From positions 1 to 11,286 of the forward strand of contig CAYOTM010000021.1 in NCBI GenBank assembly GCA_964406935.1: a stretch of 11,286 nucleotides of DNA. The letters are read 5' to 3'. Made by a program: the position numbers and the translations under genes. Source of the stretch: PWHG01 sp964406935. Its GTDB lineage: Bacteria; Patescibacteriota; Patescibacteriia; Patescibacteriales; UBA12465. Every line of letters begins with the position of its first letter. The stretch's first letter is position 1. This document shows positions 1 through 5,620 of the stretch, piece by piece. The notes beneath the pieces are model-generated. The model saw nothing but the letters and a program-made list of their open reading frames with translations. It ran no database searches and was not told the origin of the DNA.

Positions 1-18
1 GATTTTGTAATCAGACAT
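1..18 (-). CDS. Partial gene start (first six codons, runs off the window)
   Basis: An ATG on the minus strand at 18..16 opens a frame reading MSDYKI to the window edge. It is supported by the strongest Shine-Dalgarno in the window, AGGAGG at 24-29, five bases before the ATG. It lies 61 bases downstream of the M23 peptidase stop and no terminator is visible between them, so it may be transcribed with that gene. Six residues are too few to name a product. The start itself is convincing because of the ribosome binding site. Confidence 0.65.
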
Positions 19-23
19 CTCAA

Positions 24-29
24 CCTCCT
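24..29 (-). promoter_or_regulatory. Strong Shine-Dalgarno for the partial gene at the left edge
   Basis: The minus strand reads AGGAGG, then TTGAG, then ATG. Most other starts in this window have no recognisable Shine-Dalgarno, so this one stands out and fixes the start of the truncated gene. Confidence 0.7.
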
Positions 30-79
30 TTTTTATAATTAAGTAAATAACTAATAAACTATTGGGCTAATAATTCTTG

Positions 80-1315
80 TCAATAAGTAATTTCCTCATT
101 AAATCTCTGACGATTTTCTTCTTTAATTGGTTCACCAGGGGGTAAAATTTCTCTTAGGGGATTAACTTTAACCCCATTTTTAACCATTTCATAATGTAAA
201 TGAGGACCCGTCGATAAACCAGTTGAGCCAACATAGCCAATAATCTGTCCCTGCTTAACTTGGTTGCCAACTTTCACAGCAAAACGAGATAGGTGGGCAT
301 AATTAGTGGTATAAGTGCCATTATGGCGAATACTAACTTTATTTCCGTAAGAACCTTGACGAGAAGCAATCGTCACCTTACCATCGCCAACCGCCCTAAC
401 TGGCGTTCCCATGGCAGCCGCATAATCAATAGCCCGATGACCAGTGGAAATATTAAAAGCTTCAATATAACGTTGTCCAGTGGTAAAGCCCGAGGAAATA
501 TATTTAAATTCTAAAGGTGCTTTGAGAAACATTTTTTGGACGGAATTGCCATCAATATCAAAATAACCCTGATTATCCTCACCATCCTCAAAATAAAATA
601 ATTGATAATTTGAACCATCATTAAGATACTGACCAGCTAAAATTTTGCCAGGCATTTTATATTCGCCATTTAAATAACGTTCTTCATAAATAAATTTAAA
701 GCTATCCCCCTGACGAGTATCCATGGCAAAATCTAAAGACCACTGAAAAGCATTAGCTAAGGAAATAATTGCTCGCTCATCAATATTGTTATCCAGAGCC
801 GCCTGATAAACCGATGATTTAACAGTTGCTTCTTTAATCACCAATTTAGTTTCATAAGGAATCGCCTGGTATTTCACTTGCCAATCGTTAGTGGTTAATT
901 GACCGGTTTCATCGACTAATACTTCACGACTGACTAAAATTTCTTCTTCGGTATTTAGGGGATAGTGTAAGGATTTTAAAGTGTCAGATTGTTGATGAAA
1001 GATTAGGGTTAGTTGATAGCCAGCGCGAATTTTAGCTAAATCATAATCATCCAAGGCCAGTTGATAAATTTCTTGAGCTAAGACTGAGCTAATTCCAGCC
1101 TGAGACATTAACTGACCAAAGGTTTGACCAGTCTCGATTGAGAGACTCACTTGACGATCGGCTGGCTCTAAAATTTCTGGCTTATCAAAATTTGACCAGT
1201 CTGAATTATTTTTATTAGAACTGGCAACCTTATTTTGATAAAATAAAAAAAGGCCTAAACAAGTAAATACTATTAAGGCCGCAAGAGAATATTTGGAAAA
1301 ATATTTTTGAAACAT
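80..1315 (-). CDS. Membrane-anchored M23 (LytM-type) peptidoglycan metallopeptidase, MepM/Csd3-like architecture
   Basis: A 411-residue zinc endopeptidase predicted to cut peptide cross-links in peptidoglycan on the outer face of the membrane. A short basic N-terminus precedes one membrane helix (about 10-26). A region at about 50-106 resembles the OapA/LysM-like domain of MepM-type proteins. A middle domain (about 158-280) resembles the second, regulatory domain of Csd3/MepM. The catalytic M23 domain is at about 290-388. The expected zinc and catalytic residues are present: H293 and D297 (HRAID), H341 (YAHLS), and H372 and H374 (PHLHYE), so the enzyme should be active. MepM of E. coli is about 440 residues, so this protein looks complete. 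The ATG start puts the helix at the N-terminus; no Shine-Dalgarno is visible. It has its own promoter at 1432-1460, a leader of about 110 bases, and a TGA stop. The family call is firm. The substrate bond is inferred. Confidence 0.9.
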   Translation of the reverse strand: MFQKYFSKYSLAALIVFTCLGLFLFYQNKVASSNKNNSDWSNFDKPEILEPADRQVSLSIETGQTFGQLMSQAGISSVLAQEIYQLALDDYDLAKIRAGYQLTLIFHQQSDTLKSLHYPLNTEEEILVSREVLVDETGQLTTNDWQVKYQAIPYETKLVIKEATVKSSVYQAALDNNIDERAIISLANAFQWSLDFAMDTRQGDSFKFIYEERYLNGEYKMPGKILAGQYLNDGSNYQLFYFEDGEDNQGYFDIDGNSVQKMFLKAPLEFKYISSGFTTGQRYIEAFNISTGHRAIDYAAAMGTPVRAVGDGKVTIASRQGSYGNKVSIRHNGTYTTNYAHLSRFAVKVGNQVKQGQIIGYVGSTGLSTGPHLHYEMVKNGVKVNPLREILPPGEPIKEENRQRFNEEITY

Positions 1316-1431
1316 AAATTAAGATGAGGTGAAATTTTTCAGCTTATTTTAAAAATAAAAAAAATTAAAAATTAATTTTAATTATTAATAAATAAAAATT
1401 AAATTATATCTAAAAACAATAAGCTATTTAT

Positions 1432-1460
1432 ATTGTAGTATTTTATTCTTAACTTGGCAA
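1432..1460 (-). promoter_or_regulatory. Sigma70-type promoter for the M23 peptidase gene
   Basis: On the minus strand, TTGCCA (1455-1460) and TACAAT (1432-1437) are separated by exactly 17 bases; each box matches consensus at five of six positions or close to it. The predicted transcript starts near 1425, giving a very AT-rich leader of about 110 bases before the ATG at 1315. The promoter lies just beyond the terminator of the preceding gene, so the peptidase gene appears to be an independent unit. Confidence 0.55.
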
Positions 1461-1480
1461 TAAAAATAATCTAAATAATT

Positions 1481-1509
1481 AAAAATAGCGCTTATTTTGC
1501 GCTATTTTT
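1481..1509 (-). terminator. Intrinsic terminator after the 137-residue secreted protein gene
   Basis: A perfect 11-bp stem (1481-1491 with 1499-1509) with a 7-base loop. The core is GCGC and the arms are A/T tracts, so the U-rich arm falls on either strand. It lies 25 bases after the stop codon at 1535 on the minus strand, where a rho-independent terminator is expected. Confidence 0.8.
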
Positions 1510-1534
1510 AGGTGAATTATTTTTATTTAATAAT

Positions 1535-1948
1535 TTATTGTTGATATCGTAATTGCTTCATTTGATTTAAGTTTTGTTGATTATCAGTCATTCTAGCTTG
1601 ATGGGCGGCCACAAAATCAGAAAAGTTTTCAGCATTAACTTGAGAAATCATTGGACAATTTTTATCCTCAGCAAATGCTAACCAAGCTTCATAATCACCA
1701 CTATTTAAAACTTCAAGCATGGCTTGACGATTAGCCCGATTAGCTAAACGACGAGCATCTCTGGTTGCTAATCTCTCAGTTTTATCTAGATTTAATGATT
1801 CGCCATTAGCCTGTAAAGAAATTTGCGCTTGCTCCTTTTTCCCTTTATCAGGAAAGACAAATTCGCTATTAGCGGCTAAAGTAATTGCTGGTACAAAAAC
1901 CAATAAAGCTAAGGCTGGAATAATGATATTTTTTAATCGTTGTTTCAT
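1535..1948 (-). CDS. Small secreted helical protein of unknown function
   Basis: A 137-residue protein that I do not recognise as a named family. Residues 1-25 form a clear signal peptide: basic MKQRLK, a hydrophobic stretch, then a likely cut after LAA near residue 26. The mature part is short, charged and probably all helical. A middle stretch (about 66-115) has the pattern LNSGDYEAWLAFAEDKNCP followed by INAENF-like and AAHQAR segments; small CPR secreted proteins often carry a similar GDYxAW...ENFxxFxxAH pattern. One cysteine (C98) remains after processing. The C-terminus is rich in Gln and Asn. It lies 133 bases downstream of the membrane protein at 2082-2912 with no terminator between them, and a motif shared with the sigma operon sits at 2038-2063. 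It may therefore be a target of the neighbouring ECF sigma factor. That link is inference. Confidence 0.75.
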   Translation of the reverse strand: MKQRLKNIIIPALALLVFVPAITLAANSEFVFPDKGKKEQAQISLQANGESLNLDKTERLATRDARRLANRANRQAMLEVLNSGDYEAWLAFAEDKNCPMISQVNAENFSDFVAAHQARMTDNQQNLNQMKQLRYQQ

Positions 1949-1950
1949 AA

Positions 1951-1971
1951 AATATTTTATTCTAAAATATT
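1951..1971. repeat. 9-bp inverted repeat in the leader of the small secreted protein gene
   Basis: AATATTTTA (1951-1959), TTC, TAAAATATT (1963-1971) is a perfect inverted repeat ending two bases before the ATG of the gene starting at 1948. It occupies the place where a Shine-Dalgarno would be. It could form a weak mRNA hairpin or bind a dimeric protein. It is all A/T in an A/T-rich region, so chance is a real alternative. Confidence 0.35.
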
Positions 1972-2026
1972 ATCTTGAAAGGAAAATACTTAGAATATTA
2001 AATTAATTATTAACTTTTTAAGGCCT

Positions 2027-2034
2027 TCATTGAG
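2027..2034 (+). repeat. Intergenic octamer TCATTGAG, copy 1
   Basis: One of three copies of TCATTGAG, all in intergenic DNA and all in the same orientation (others at 3581-3588 and 9582-9589). Copies 1 and 2 lie 79 and 77 bases upstream of their gene starts, next to the ATGAAG-N16-CGTA motif. They may be part of the control region or worn remains of a short intergenic repeat. Confidence 0.35.
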
Positions 2035-2037
2035 TAC

Positions 2038-2063
2038 TACGCAGGAAAAATTTTTTTCTTCAT
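2038..2063 (-). promoter_or_regulatory. Candidate ECF sigma promoter upstream of the small secreted protein gene
   Basis: The minus strand reads ATGAAG (2058-2063), 16 bases of A- and T-tracts, then CGTA (2038-2041). The same motif with the same spacing is found at 3602-3627 upstream of the ECF sigma gene, and the 13 bases AAAAATGAAGAAA around the first box are identical in both. The layout resembles the known SigW-type promoter of Bacillus subtilis (TGAAAC-N16-CGTA). It lies 89 bases before the start codon at 1948. Confidence 0.4.
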
Positions 2064-2081
2064 TTTTTAATAATTAATCAA

Positions 2082-2912
2082 TTATTGAGGGTTATTATTT
2101 AATAACCAGCAATCATCCAGCATCCGACGTCTTCTTAGCTCAACCTCTTGGTTATTAATATTTTCTTCTAATCTTTGGTGAACACCATTTCGATTAAAAA
2201 ACTCACGACCTGGGGTTAGGGGCATAATTCTAGTTGCTTGAAATTGATTATCATTAATTTGCTGACCAAAAAATCTTAAAGCTACCCCAGGATTAATTTC
2301 AAAAAAATGACGATTAGCTTCCGGTAAATAAATAACTAACCATTCCTGAGAATCTTTATCAATAATAAATAAACTATTTTCTGGCCCAACAGCAGAAACT
2401 AGACCAGATAAACGCCCTTGTGCTGGATCTGACCAAAATTCAATTTGAGGATTAAGAAAACGACCATAAATCGCGGAATTAATATTTTTTCCTAATAAAT
2501 TATCAAATTTTTGGCTCAAACCAAATAAATAAAAAGTGCTGCCTAAGGCTAAACTGGAAATTAAACCAATTAATAAAATAAGGAGGGGTGAATAACGGTA
2601 AGCCTTTTTTGTTCTTTTTAGATTTAGATAAAATAAAATAATAAAGGCGACTAAAAAAACTAACCAAAAAATTGGGACAATCACTAATAATATCTCCCCC
2701 AAAGAAGCGCCAAAATTATTATTAATTAGAGCATTACCTGAAGCAAACAAGTAAATCATTAGGGAAAAAGAAATTGCTCCTAAAATTACAGATAATACCC
2801 CCAAAAACCATAAAAAATAATTTTTAAAAACAAAAGACCAGCGCGGTCTAGGTTTAAGCTGCCCTTGTTTAATTCTATCAATAATTTTATCAGTTAAATT
2901 TTGTTCAGACAT
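2082..2912 (-). CDS. Polytopic membrane protein, probable anti-sigma factor for the adjacent ECF sigma
   Basis: A 276-residue protein. I chose the ATG at 2912, four bases after the sigma stop codon; a TTG at 2942 would overlap the sigma gene and has no ribosome binding site. Residues 1-30 are a basic cytoplasmic segment with a helix and the sequence GQLKPRPRW, of a kind I associate with CPR membrane proteins. Three membrane helices follow (about 32-57, 72-97, 108-132). This puts the C-terminal half outside the cell. Residues about 165-230 look like a small beta-rich domain (GRLSGLVSAVG, then WLVIYLP, then ALRFFGQQI and FQATRI) resembling the DUF5666 pattern. A short cytoplasmic end, several membrane spans, an external domain and tight coupling to an ECF sigma gene all fit an anti-sigma factor. 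No classical zinc anti-sigma HxxxCxxC motif is present, so the role is inferred from context. Confidence 0.6.
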   Translation of the reverse strand: MSEQNLTDKIIDRIKQGQLKPRPRWSFVFKNYFLWFLGVLSVILGAISFSLMIYLFASGNALINNNFGASLGEILLVIVPIFWLVFLVAFIILFYLNLKRTKKAYRYSPLLILLIGLISSLALGSTFYLFGLSQKFDNLLGKNINSAIYGRFLNPQIEFWSDPAQGRLSGLVSAVGPENSLFIIDKDSQEWLVIYLPEANRHFFEINPGVALRFFGQQINDNQFQATRIMPLTPGREFFNRNGVHQRLEENINNQEVELRRRRMLDDCWLLNNNPQ

Positions 2913-2916
2913 ATAT

Positions 2917-3504
2917 TTATTGATTGTTAGTATGTTTTTCAAGATATATTTTCTTAAACTCCTGTTTAGCTTTATGCAACATTGAAGCTACCGTTCCTTG
3001 AGGTTTTTTGATAATGTCAGACATTTCCTGATAATCTTTTTCTTCAAAAAATTTCAAAATTAAAATTTCTCGCCACTTAGGTTTTAACTGATCAAGGGCA
3101 GCAAAAATTTGTTGATTTAACAATTGTTGATCAAGTTCACTATCAAGCTGAATGCCAGATACTAATTCAACAATTAAATTTTGATCAATTTTGACCGAAT
3201 TCCCTTCTGGACGTACTTTTAATTTGCGATAATTACTAATAATTTGATGACGAGTAATTGAATAAATCCACGAAGAAAATTTTAAATCTTGCTCAAAACT
3301 ATTTAAGTTTAAATAAACTTTTAGAAATACTTCTTGGAGCAAATCTTCGGCGTCTTCAGCGGAAACTAAAGACATGCGTCTAATGTAAGATAAAAGACGC
3401 CCTTTATAGCGATCAATTAAGATACTAAAAAATGAATGATTATCCAAACTTAAGACGGCTAATTGCTCATCGCTTAAATTAATGTGTTTTCCCACTTCAG
3501 TCAT
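2917..3504 (-). CDS. ECF-type RNA polymerase sigma factor (sigma70 family)
   Basis: A 195-residue sigma factor with only regions 2 and 4, the hallmark of the ECF group. Region 2 (about 25-95) contains FFSILIDRYKGRLLSYI, then DAEDLLQEVFLKVY for core binding, then FSSWIYSITRHQIISNYRK for -10 recognition and melting. Region 4 (about 132-186) ends in a helix-turn-helix: LKPKWREILILKFFEEKDY, then MSDIIKKPQGTVASMLHKAK. A linker of about 35 residues joins them. No C-terminal extension is present, so regulation probably comes from a partner, and the gene four bases downstream is the obvious candidate. The ATG at 3504 has no Shine-Dalgarno. A motif like an ECF promoter lies 97 bases upstream at 3602-3627, suggesting autoregulation, which is common in this group. 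Family assignment is firm. The signal it responds to is unknown. Confidence 0.92.
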   Translation of the reverse strand: MTEVGKHINLSDEQLAVLSLDNHSFFSILIDRYKGRLLSYIRRMSLVSAEDAEDLLQEVFLKVYLNLNSFEQDLKFSSWIYSITRHQIISNYRKLKVRPEGNSVKIDQNLIVELVSGIQLDSELDQQLLNQQIFAALDQLKPKWREILILKFFEEKDYQEMSDIIKKPQGTVASMLHKAKQEFKKIYLEKHTNNQ

Positions 3505-3515
3505 GAAAAAATAAT

Positions 3516-3535
3516 TAAACTATCTTTATAGTTTA
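3516..3535. repeat. 8-bp palindrome just upstream of the sigma factor start
   Basis: TAAACTAT (3516-3523), CTTT, ATAGTTTA (3528-3535) is a perfect inverted repeat ending 11 bases before the ATG at 3504. It could be an operator or an mRNA hairpin limiting translation of the sigma factor. A weak sigma70-like pair, TTGTTA-N17-TAAACT, overlaps it on the minus strand. It is A/T-rich, so chance is possible. Confidence 0.4.
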
Positions 3536-3580
3536 TATAATTTATAAAGAATTAACAATCATAATCTAATTTTTAAATCG

Positions 3581-3588
3581 TCATTGAG
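3581..3588 (+). repeat. Intergenic octamer TCATTGAG, copy 2
   Basis: Second of the three intergenic copies, 77 bases upstream of the sigma factor start. The minus strand shares ACTCAATGA with copy 1. The distance from the CGTA box differs by ten bases between copies 1 and 2. Confidence 0.35.
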
Positions 3589-3601
3589 TCTCTTAAATTA
3601 A

Positions 3602-3627
3602 TACGTTAATAAAAAAAATTTCTTCAT
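3602..3627 (-). promoter_or_regulatory. Candidate autoregulatory ECF promoter of the sigma/anti-sigma operon
   Basis: On the minus strand, ATGAAG (3622-3627), a 16-base spacer beginning with A- and T-tracts, and CGTA (3602-3605). It is the same motif at the same spacing as the one at 2038-2063. The flanking 13 bases at 3619-3631 are identical to those at 2055-2067. An A/T tract behind the -35 box and a CGT-type -10 box are typical of ECF promoters. Confidence 0.45.
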
Positions 3628-3643
3628 TTTTAGTTAATTTATA

Positions 3644-3668
3644 AAAAACCCTGCTAAGCAGGGTTTTT
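3644..3668 (-). terminator. Intrinsic terminator after the META lipoprotein gene
   Basis: An 11-bp stem, AAAAACCCTGC (3644-3654) with GCAGGGTTTTT (3658-3668), and a tight TAA loop. It lies 20 bases after the stop at 3689 on the minus strand. The T-run arm exists on both strands, so it could also stop plus-strand transcription. It separates the lipoprotein gene from the sigma operon. Confidence 0.85.
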
Positions 3669-3688
3669 AAATAAAAATTGAACAATTA

Positions 3689-4183
3689 TTATCTAAATAA
3701 AGGAGTAAAACTGCTAACCGCTTCATTATCTTCCCAGGTAATCATTAGGGTGTCTTCTTCAAAGAAATAATTATCGGCCTTATCTAAGATTTTAGCAAAT
3801 TCTGTTTCTTGAGAACCTTCGCAATACATTTTAGTGGAGGCAGTGGCCGGAAAATCAATTTTAGCACCTTGAGCGACTGTAAAGTTACCAAACATATTAT
3901 TACAATCAGTGTCAGCTGTCACTGTGCCGTCATCGTTTAGAACCAAAATAAAAGAATCGGAAACCTGGGGCTTGACTTGAGTGTTGTCGGCATAAATTGT
4001 TTCTTCCCATAGCCATTTATACTTAGTCAACATCGGATCATTAATTAAAGTACTACTACCAAGCTCTTCTGATTGGTCTTCAGGGGAAATAATTCTTGAT
4101 TGCTCAACTCTTTTGCCACAAGCAGTTAACAGAAAAAGGCTACTAAAAATTAATAGGGCGAAAAAAATAGATAATTTTTTCAT
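3689..4183 (-). CDS. META-domain (HslJ-like) lipoprotein
   Basis: A 164-residue predicted lipoprotein. Residues 1-21 form a signal peptide and the lipobox LTAC puts the lipidated cysteine at C22, so the mature protein should be anchored on the outer face of the membrane. A linker of about 30 polar residues follows. The META domain spans about 54-160: YKWLWEE opens it, FILVLNDDGTVTA is the first conserved strand pair, DCNNMFGNFTV is the GCN-like turn, and PATASTKMYCEG matches the second conserved block. C94 and C121 are the usual cysteine positions and might form a disulfide. META proteins are known from HslJ and from surface proteins, but their biochemical role is mostly unclear. The gene has an extended -10 promoter at 4222-4230 and its own terminator, and is divergent from the coiled-coil protein gene. 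Confidence 0.85.
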   Translation of the reverse strand: MKKLSIFFALLIFSSLFLLTACGKRVEQSRIISPEDQSEELGSSTLINDPMLTKYKWLWEETIYADNTQVKPQVSDSFILVLNDDGTVTADTDCNNMFGNFTVAQGAKIDFPATASTKMYCEGSQETEFAKILDKADNYFFEEDTLMITWEDNEAVSSFTPLFR

Positions 4184-4221
4184 AAATTGATAATTAATTA
4201 AATAATAATTGGAATAAAATT

Positions 4222-4230
4222 ATTATAGCA
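4222..4230 (-). promoter_or_regulatory. Extended -10 promoter element for the META lipoprotein gene
   Basis: The minus strand reads TGCTATAAT, a perfect TGn-TATAAT extended -10. The region 17 bases upstream is only a T-run, so no good -35 box is seen, which an extended -10 can tolerate. Predicted start near 4215, about 32 bases before the ATG at 4183. Confidence 0.55.
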
Positions 4231-4269
4231 TGTTTTTAATAATAAAAAAACTTAGAAAACTAAATGCCT

Positions 4270-4308
4270 GGTTTTTTGGTAATTTATATTAATAATTGGC
4301 AAAAAACC
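4270..4308. repeat. Inverted repeat in the divergent control region, arm pair 1
   Basis: GGTTTTTTG (4270-4278) pairs with CAAAAAACC (4300-4308), with AATT/AATT (4281-4284, 4294-4297) able to pair inside. It lies between the promoters of the divergent lipoprotein and coiled-coil genes. No gene end lies nearby on either strand, so it is not an obvious terminator. Confidence 0.4.
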
Positions 4309-4318
4309 CTAAAAAATT

Positions 4319-4343
4319 ACCCCTTTTATCAAAGTCAAGGGGT
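4319..4343. repeat. Inverted repeat in the divergent control region, arm pair 2 (operator or minus-strand terminator)
   Basis: ACCCCTT (4319-4325) pairs with AAGGGGT (4337-4343) across an 11-base loop, ending 15 bases before the -35 box of the plus-strand promoter. Read on the minus strand it is followed by AATTTTTT, so it could stop antisense transcription heading toward the lipoprotein gene. A protein binding site is the alternative. Confidence 0.4.
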
Positions 4344-4358
4344 GAGTAAATTGGGATA

Positions 4359-4387
4359 TTGACAAATTTTTGATTATTTGATATAAT
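4359..4387 (+). promoter_or_regulatory. Near-ideal sigma70 promoter of the coiled-coil secreted protein gene
   Basis: TTGACA (4359-4364), a 17-base spacer, and TATAAT (4382-4387) are all exact consensus, and TGA directly before TATAAT also makes it an extended -10. Transcription should begin near 4394. This is after the in-frame ATG at 4391 and so excludes that codon as the start in transcripts from this promoter. It implies strong, probably constitutive expression. Confidence 0.85.
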
Positions 4388-4465
4388 ATAATGTTCATGT
4401 CAAAAATGTTAATATCATTTAAGCTAATGCCTAATTCGAAAGATGATCGGCAAAGGCAAAAAAAT

Positions 4466-5605
4466 ATGAAAAAATTAAAAAATCTTAGCTTCTTGCTCTT
4501 AGCTATCATGGTTTTTACACCAATATTAGCTACTCAAGCTCAAGAAGAGGAACTGGTTAATAAACCAGTTTACACTAAAAGATTTGTGGTTAGTTCCTGT
4601 AAAGCATTATCTAATGCTGAGCGAAATAGTAGAAATATTACTCGCTTAACAAATGTTGTCAATCAATTAGATCGACAAATCATTAAATTGGGAACTATTT
4701 TAGAAAGACAGGTAGCGGCTGAAGCTGACACCACTGATATTCAAAATTTATTAAACACAAGAAATGCTCAAAAAGTTGAGTTAGAAGCTTTCATCGCTAG
4801 CTTACAAGGTGATGAAGTGCCAACTTTCTGCCATGAAATTTATCAAAAACAAACTCAAGCAGAAATTGTCAAGAATGAAAGAGCGTTAGCTCGCGAAGCT
4901 AATCGAGCTAAAAGTTTACAAGCTCGCCTAGACTCTTACAATACTCGAATGGAAGTGAGCGTCAATAAAATTGACGAGCAAATCAACACCTTGGAAGCTC
5001 AAATTCCTGAAGTAGCTGATGCTCGACGTCAAGCAGCTCAAGAAAAAAGACTAGAAGCTTTAAAAAATAGAAAAAATAGTGTTGAAACAAGAGTAGAAAC
5101 TTACAATACTCGAGTAGAAACTCAAATAGCAGTAGTTGAAGCTAAAGTCGAATCATATCAAGGAGTAATTGAGGAGTTAAAAGCTCAAAGCCAAACTTAT
5201 AGAGCAAATAATGGTAATACCATGGCAAAAACCAATGGCATGCCAGCTGCTCATAATATGACTGGTCAAGAATTTGGAGCCGCTGTTAATACTTTAGCTA
5301 ATAGCGCCCCAGGTGCCGTTGCTAATCACGTTGCTCCTAAAGATGTTCCTACTGAACCAGAACAACCAGAACAGCCAGAAATGATGGCTACAATGGCTAT
5401 CACTGATATGCCTGCCGCTGGAGCTCCAGCTGCTCATGAAACAACTGGTCAAGAATTTGGTGAAGCAGTTAATAACTCAGCTCAAACTGATCCTCAAGGT
5501 TTAGCTTCTCATGTTTCTGGTCAAACTGTTCCTGCTCAACCAGAGCAACCAGAAAAACCAACCAAACCAACCTTACCAGTATCTCCTAATAAACCAGTAA
5601 AATAA
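4466..5605 (+). CDS. Secreted coiled-coil protein with a duplicated C-terminal motif
   Basis: A 379-residue protein of no family I recognise. The frame is open from an ATG at 4391, but I chose 4466 for three reasons: the promoter predicts a start near 4394, AAAGG lies nine bases upstream, and this ATG begins a classic signal peptide (residues 1-25, cut after ATQA). C45 and C122 are the only cysteines and could form a disulfide. Residues about 55-115 and 128-245 are long charged helices, likely coiled coils, with the short repeats DSYNTRMEV and ETYNTRVET. The C-terminal third is low-complexity and holds two copies of a 29-residue motif (261-289 and 322-350), with shared AAH, TGQEFG, AVN and a closing HV, each followed by a Pro/Glu/Gln-rich spacer. 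The protein ends in KPTLPVSPNKPVK. A surface or cell-wall stalk is plausible but is inference. Confidence 0.8.
   Translation: MKKLKNLSFLLLAIMVFTPILATQAQEEELVNKPVYTKRFVVSSCKALSNAERNSRNITRLTNVVNQLDRQIIKLGTILERQVAAEADTTDIQNLLNTRNAQKVELEAFIASLQGDEVPTFCHEIYQKQTQAEIVKNERALAREANRAKSLQARLDSYNTRMEVSVNKIDEQINTLEAQIPEVADARRQAAQEKRLEALKNRKNSVETRVETYNTRVETQIAVVEAKVESYQGVIEELKAQSQTYRANNGNTMAKTNGMPAAHNMTGQEFGAAVNTLANSAPGAVANHVAPKDVPTEPEQPEQPEMMATMAITDMPAAGAPAAHETTGQEFGEAVNNSAQTDPQGLASHVSGQTVPAQPEQPEKPTKPTLPVSPNKPVK
5246..5332 (+). repeat. C-terminal 29-residue motif, copy 1
   Basis: Residues 261-289 of the secreted coiled-coil protein. It shares AAH, TGQEFG, AVN, a proline seven residues before the end and a final HV with copy 2. 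The period is 61 residues (183 bases). Confidence 0.75.
5429..5515 (+). repeat. C-terminal 29-residue motif, copy 2
   Basis: Residues 322-350 of the same protein. The two copies keep the key positions, but other residues differ, so the duplication is not recent. Both are followed by Pro/Glu/Gln-rich spacers (PEQPEQPE and PAQPEQPEKP). Confidence 0.75.
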
Positions 5606-5620
5606 ACAATTACAAAATAT

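Noticed and set aside
293..514. 73-codon plus-strand reading frame inside the M23 peptidase gene
   Set aside because: It lies wholly within the catalytic domain of the real gene on the opposite strand, and has no promoter, ribosome binding site or protein-like composition.
2090..2107. Palindrome GGTTATTA-TT-TAATAACC at the end of the membrane protein gene
   Set aside because: It falls in codons for Leu and Asn repeats (LLNNN) and lacks a T-run after the stem, so it is probably incidental rather than a terminator.
4391..4465. Upstream in-frame ATG of the coiled-coil gene (25 extra residues)
   Set aside because: The predicted transcript begins near 4394, after this codon, and the extra residues would bury the signal peptide inside the protein.
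4309..4509. 66-codon minus-strand reading frame across the coiled-coil gene's promoter and signal peptide
   Set aside because: It is antisense to a near-perfect promoter and the true gene start, has an unnatural low-complexity hydrophobic composition and no ribosome binding site.
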